In this document: positions 4,141-5,059 of the stretch, one piece after another
Position numbering within the stretch: the first letter of the stretch is position 1
How the letters are laid out: every line of letters starts with the position of its first letter
DNA from: Thermodesulfobacteriota bacterium
Lineage (GTDB): Bacteria > Desulfobacterota > RBG-13-43-22
Assembly: GCA_025454185.1 (NCBI GenBank)
Contig: JALOOY010000189.1
Span: 1-5,059 of the forward strand
Direction: 5' to 3'
Length of the DNA: 5,059 nt
Program-made: the position numbers and the translations under genes
Notes under the pieces: model-generated
Told to the model about the DNA's origin: nothing
Seen by the model: only the letters and a program-made list of their open reading frames with translations
Database searches by the model: none

Positions 4141-5059
4141 ATGCGAGCAAACGGGTTGCTACGGTCCTTAAGCCGGATCTTTTTCATACTGCTGCTGCCC
4201 GGTATCCTTTTGGCGGCGGAGCAGAAAAAAATCGAAAAAGGTGCAGCACCGCCTTCCCCCGGGATCATCCTGCGTCCCGACCTGGTGGTAGACCGGGTCT
4301 GGCTGGACGGCCGCTGCGCGGTCCAGTTCACCGTCCGCAACGCCGGCCCGGGTATGCTCCCCGAAAATGAACATGCGCGGGGGATGGTCCGGGTATCGAT
4401 TGGGAAAGCCCAGAAGGACTATCCGTTCCAAGTGGTGGATGGCGAAAAGGCGCTCATCCATCCGGGCCGGGCGGTTTCCTTCAACACCCAAGCTATTATG
4501 GACGGTCCCGACCAGGTGGTGGTGATCGTAGATGCCTCCGGGGCCATTCCAGAAACCAATGAAGGCAACAATTCCCGGCAGGAAAATTTGAAACCCGAAT
4601 GCAAAAAAGAGGCCGCCCCGGGACTTGCGCCGCGATCGGCCTCGGGTGCAGCACAGCCTGCGGCGGGCCCCCAGGCGGCCCTGCCCATGATGAAGAGCGC
4701 GCAACGGCCGCCGGCAGGCTCAGCGGCAACGATGGATCCGAGCGGCAGGCCCCTGCGCATGCAGGCCCCCCACCGGGCGGGCCTCCCTACCGCCAAGGAG
4801 GTGGTCAACATCCCGGTCGATGTCTTCGAACCACGGGCGGGGGCCCTCCTGCATCAGGGCGGGGAAATCAATATCCGTTGGGAGGTAAATCCGAGCGTAT
4901 CGAGAGATATTGCCCTGCCGTCTTCATTTTTTGTCGATTTATATGATGAGAACCGCGGCGGTCCCTGGATGTCCCTGTACCATGGTCTGAATCGTCAGGT
5001 CCGTGCAATCGTACCGACGGATATCGCAGACAGCGACGGTTACATCGTCCGGCTGTGGG
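4141..5059 (+). CDS. Secreted CARDB plus Kre9-like Ig protein, 3'-truncated
   Basis: The frame is open for 306 whole codons and runs off the right edge. Residues 1-26 are a signal peptide: Arg-containing start, core 'IFFILLLPGILLAA'. Residues 45-150 are a CARDB domain: 'RPDLVVDRVWL', 'TVRNAGPG', closing 'VDASGAIPETNEGNN'. C59 and C154 bracket it. Residues about 155-220 are a Pro/Ala/Ser/Met linker. From about 221 a second beta-sandwich starts: 'IPVDVFEPRAGALLHQGG' then 'EINIRWEV', later 'VRAIVPTDIADSDGYIVRL'. The order P-x-x-G, x-G-G-x-I-x-I-x-W, then 'vP..i..sdgY.vrl' is like the Kre9/Knh1-type Ig-like domain, which in bacteria is common in secreted proteins. That second assignment is by pattern memory and is moderate. 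It lies 16 bases after the previous gene, so the two are probably in one transcript. It could bind polysaccharide or another surface polymer, but nothing here shows it. Confidence 0.82.
   Translation, partial: MRANGLLRSLSRIFFILLLPGILLAAEQKKIEKGAAPPSPGIILRPDLVVDRVWLDGRCAVQFTVRNAGPGMLPENEHARGMVRVSIGKAQKDYPFQVVDGEKALIHPGRAVSFNTQAIMDGPDQVVVIVDASGAIPETNEGNNSRQENLKPECKKEAAPGLAPRSASGAAQPAAGPQAALPMMKSAQRPPAGSAATMDPSGRPLRMQAPHRAGLPTAKEVVNIPVDVFEPRAGALLHQGGEINIRWEVNPSVSRDIALPSSFFVDLYDENRGGPWMSLYHGLNRQVRAIVPTDIADSDGYIVRLW

Noticed and set aside
4599..4946. 115-codon plus-strand frame inside the last gene
   Set aside because: It is a second frame of the Pro/Ala linker region. Its Gly/Pro/Arg-rich translation has no domain, while the frame starting at 4141 carries clear motifs throughout.

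Overview
The window is a plus-strand run of six genes for exported, non-enzymatic proteins. The first gene is cut by the left edge and the last by the right edge. Five of the six carry a CARDB-type Ig-like fold (Cell Adhesion Related Domain found in Bacteria). The fold is recognised by an entry strand of the form 'P-D-L-V-V-x-x-V', a central 'xxNxG' turn and a closing 'D-xx-xxI-xE-xN-xx-NN' motif. Signal peptides, strong Shine-Dalgarno sites (AAGGAGG, GGAGGTGA) and GC-rich coding DNA point to a Gram-negative environmental bacterium. Desulfobacterota (former Deltaproteobacteria) or a neighbouring phylum would fit, but no marker gene fixes the taxonomy.

Layout: 3-605 is the 3' end of a CARDB gene with a Pro-rich tail. 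606-708 is a short gap holding a possible 16-codon relic. 709-1329 is a secreted CARDB protein with a Met/Pro-rich linker. 1355-1636 is a small secreted two-cysteine protein of unknown family. 1637-1984 is a 348-base gap without an intact gene. Its right half holds a decayed, mosaic copy of neighbouring coding sequence, and its left half has an odd cysteine-rich open frame with no start codon. 1985-3538 is a 517-residue three-module surface or periplasmic protein (N-terminal FN3/Ig-like module, CARDB, C-terminal Ig-like module). 3561-4124 is a secreted single-CARDB protein. 4141 to the window end is a CARDB protein followed by a Pro/Ala/Met linker and a second beta-sandwich resembling the Kre9/Knh1-type Ig-like domain.

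Spacing of 16-25 bases between 709-1329 and 1355-1636, and between 1985-3538, 3561-4124 and the gene at 4141, suggests co-transcription in one or two operons. The 348-base gap is the likeliest place for a separate promoter, though I see no convincing one. No enzyme, transporter, regulator, sortase or secretion component is visible. The genes look like an expanded family of adhesion or scaffold-type extracytoplasmic proteins that has grown by tandem duplication and partial decay. Nearly every mature protein has cysteines in pairs, often bracketing a domain, which fits disulfide-stabilised proteins outside the cytoplasm. What they bind or build cannot be read from this window.
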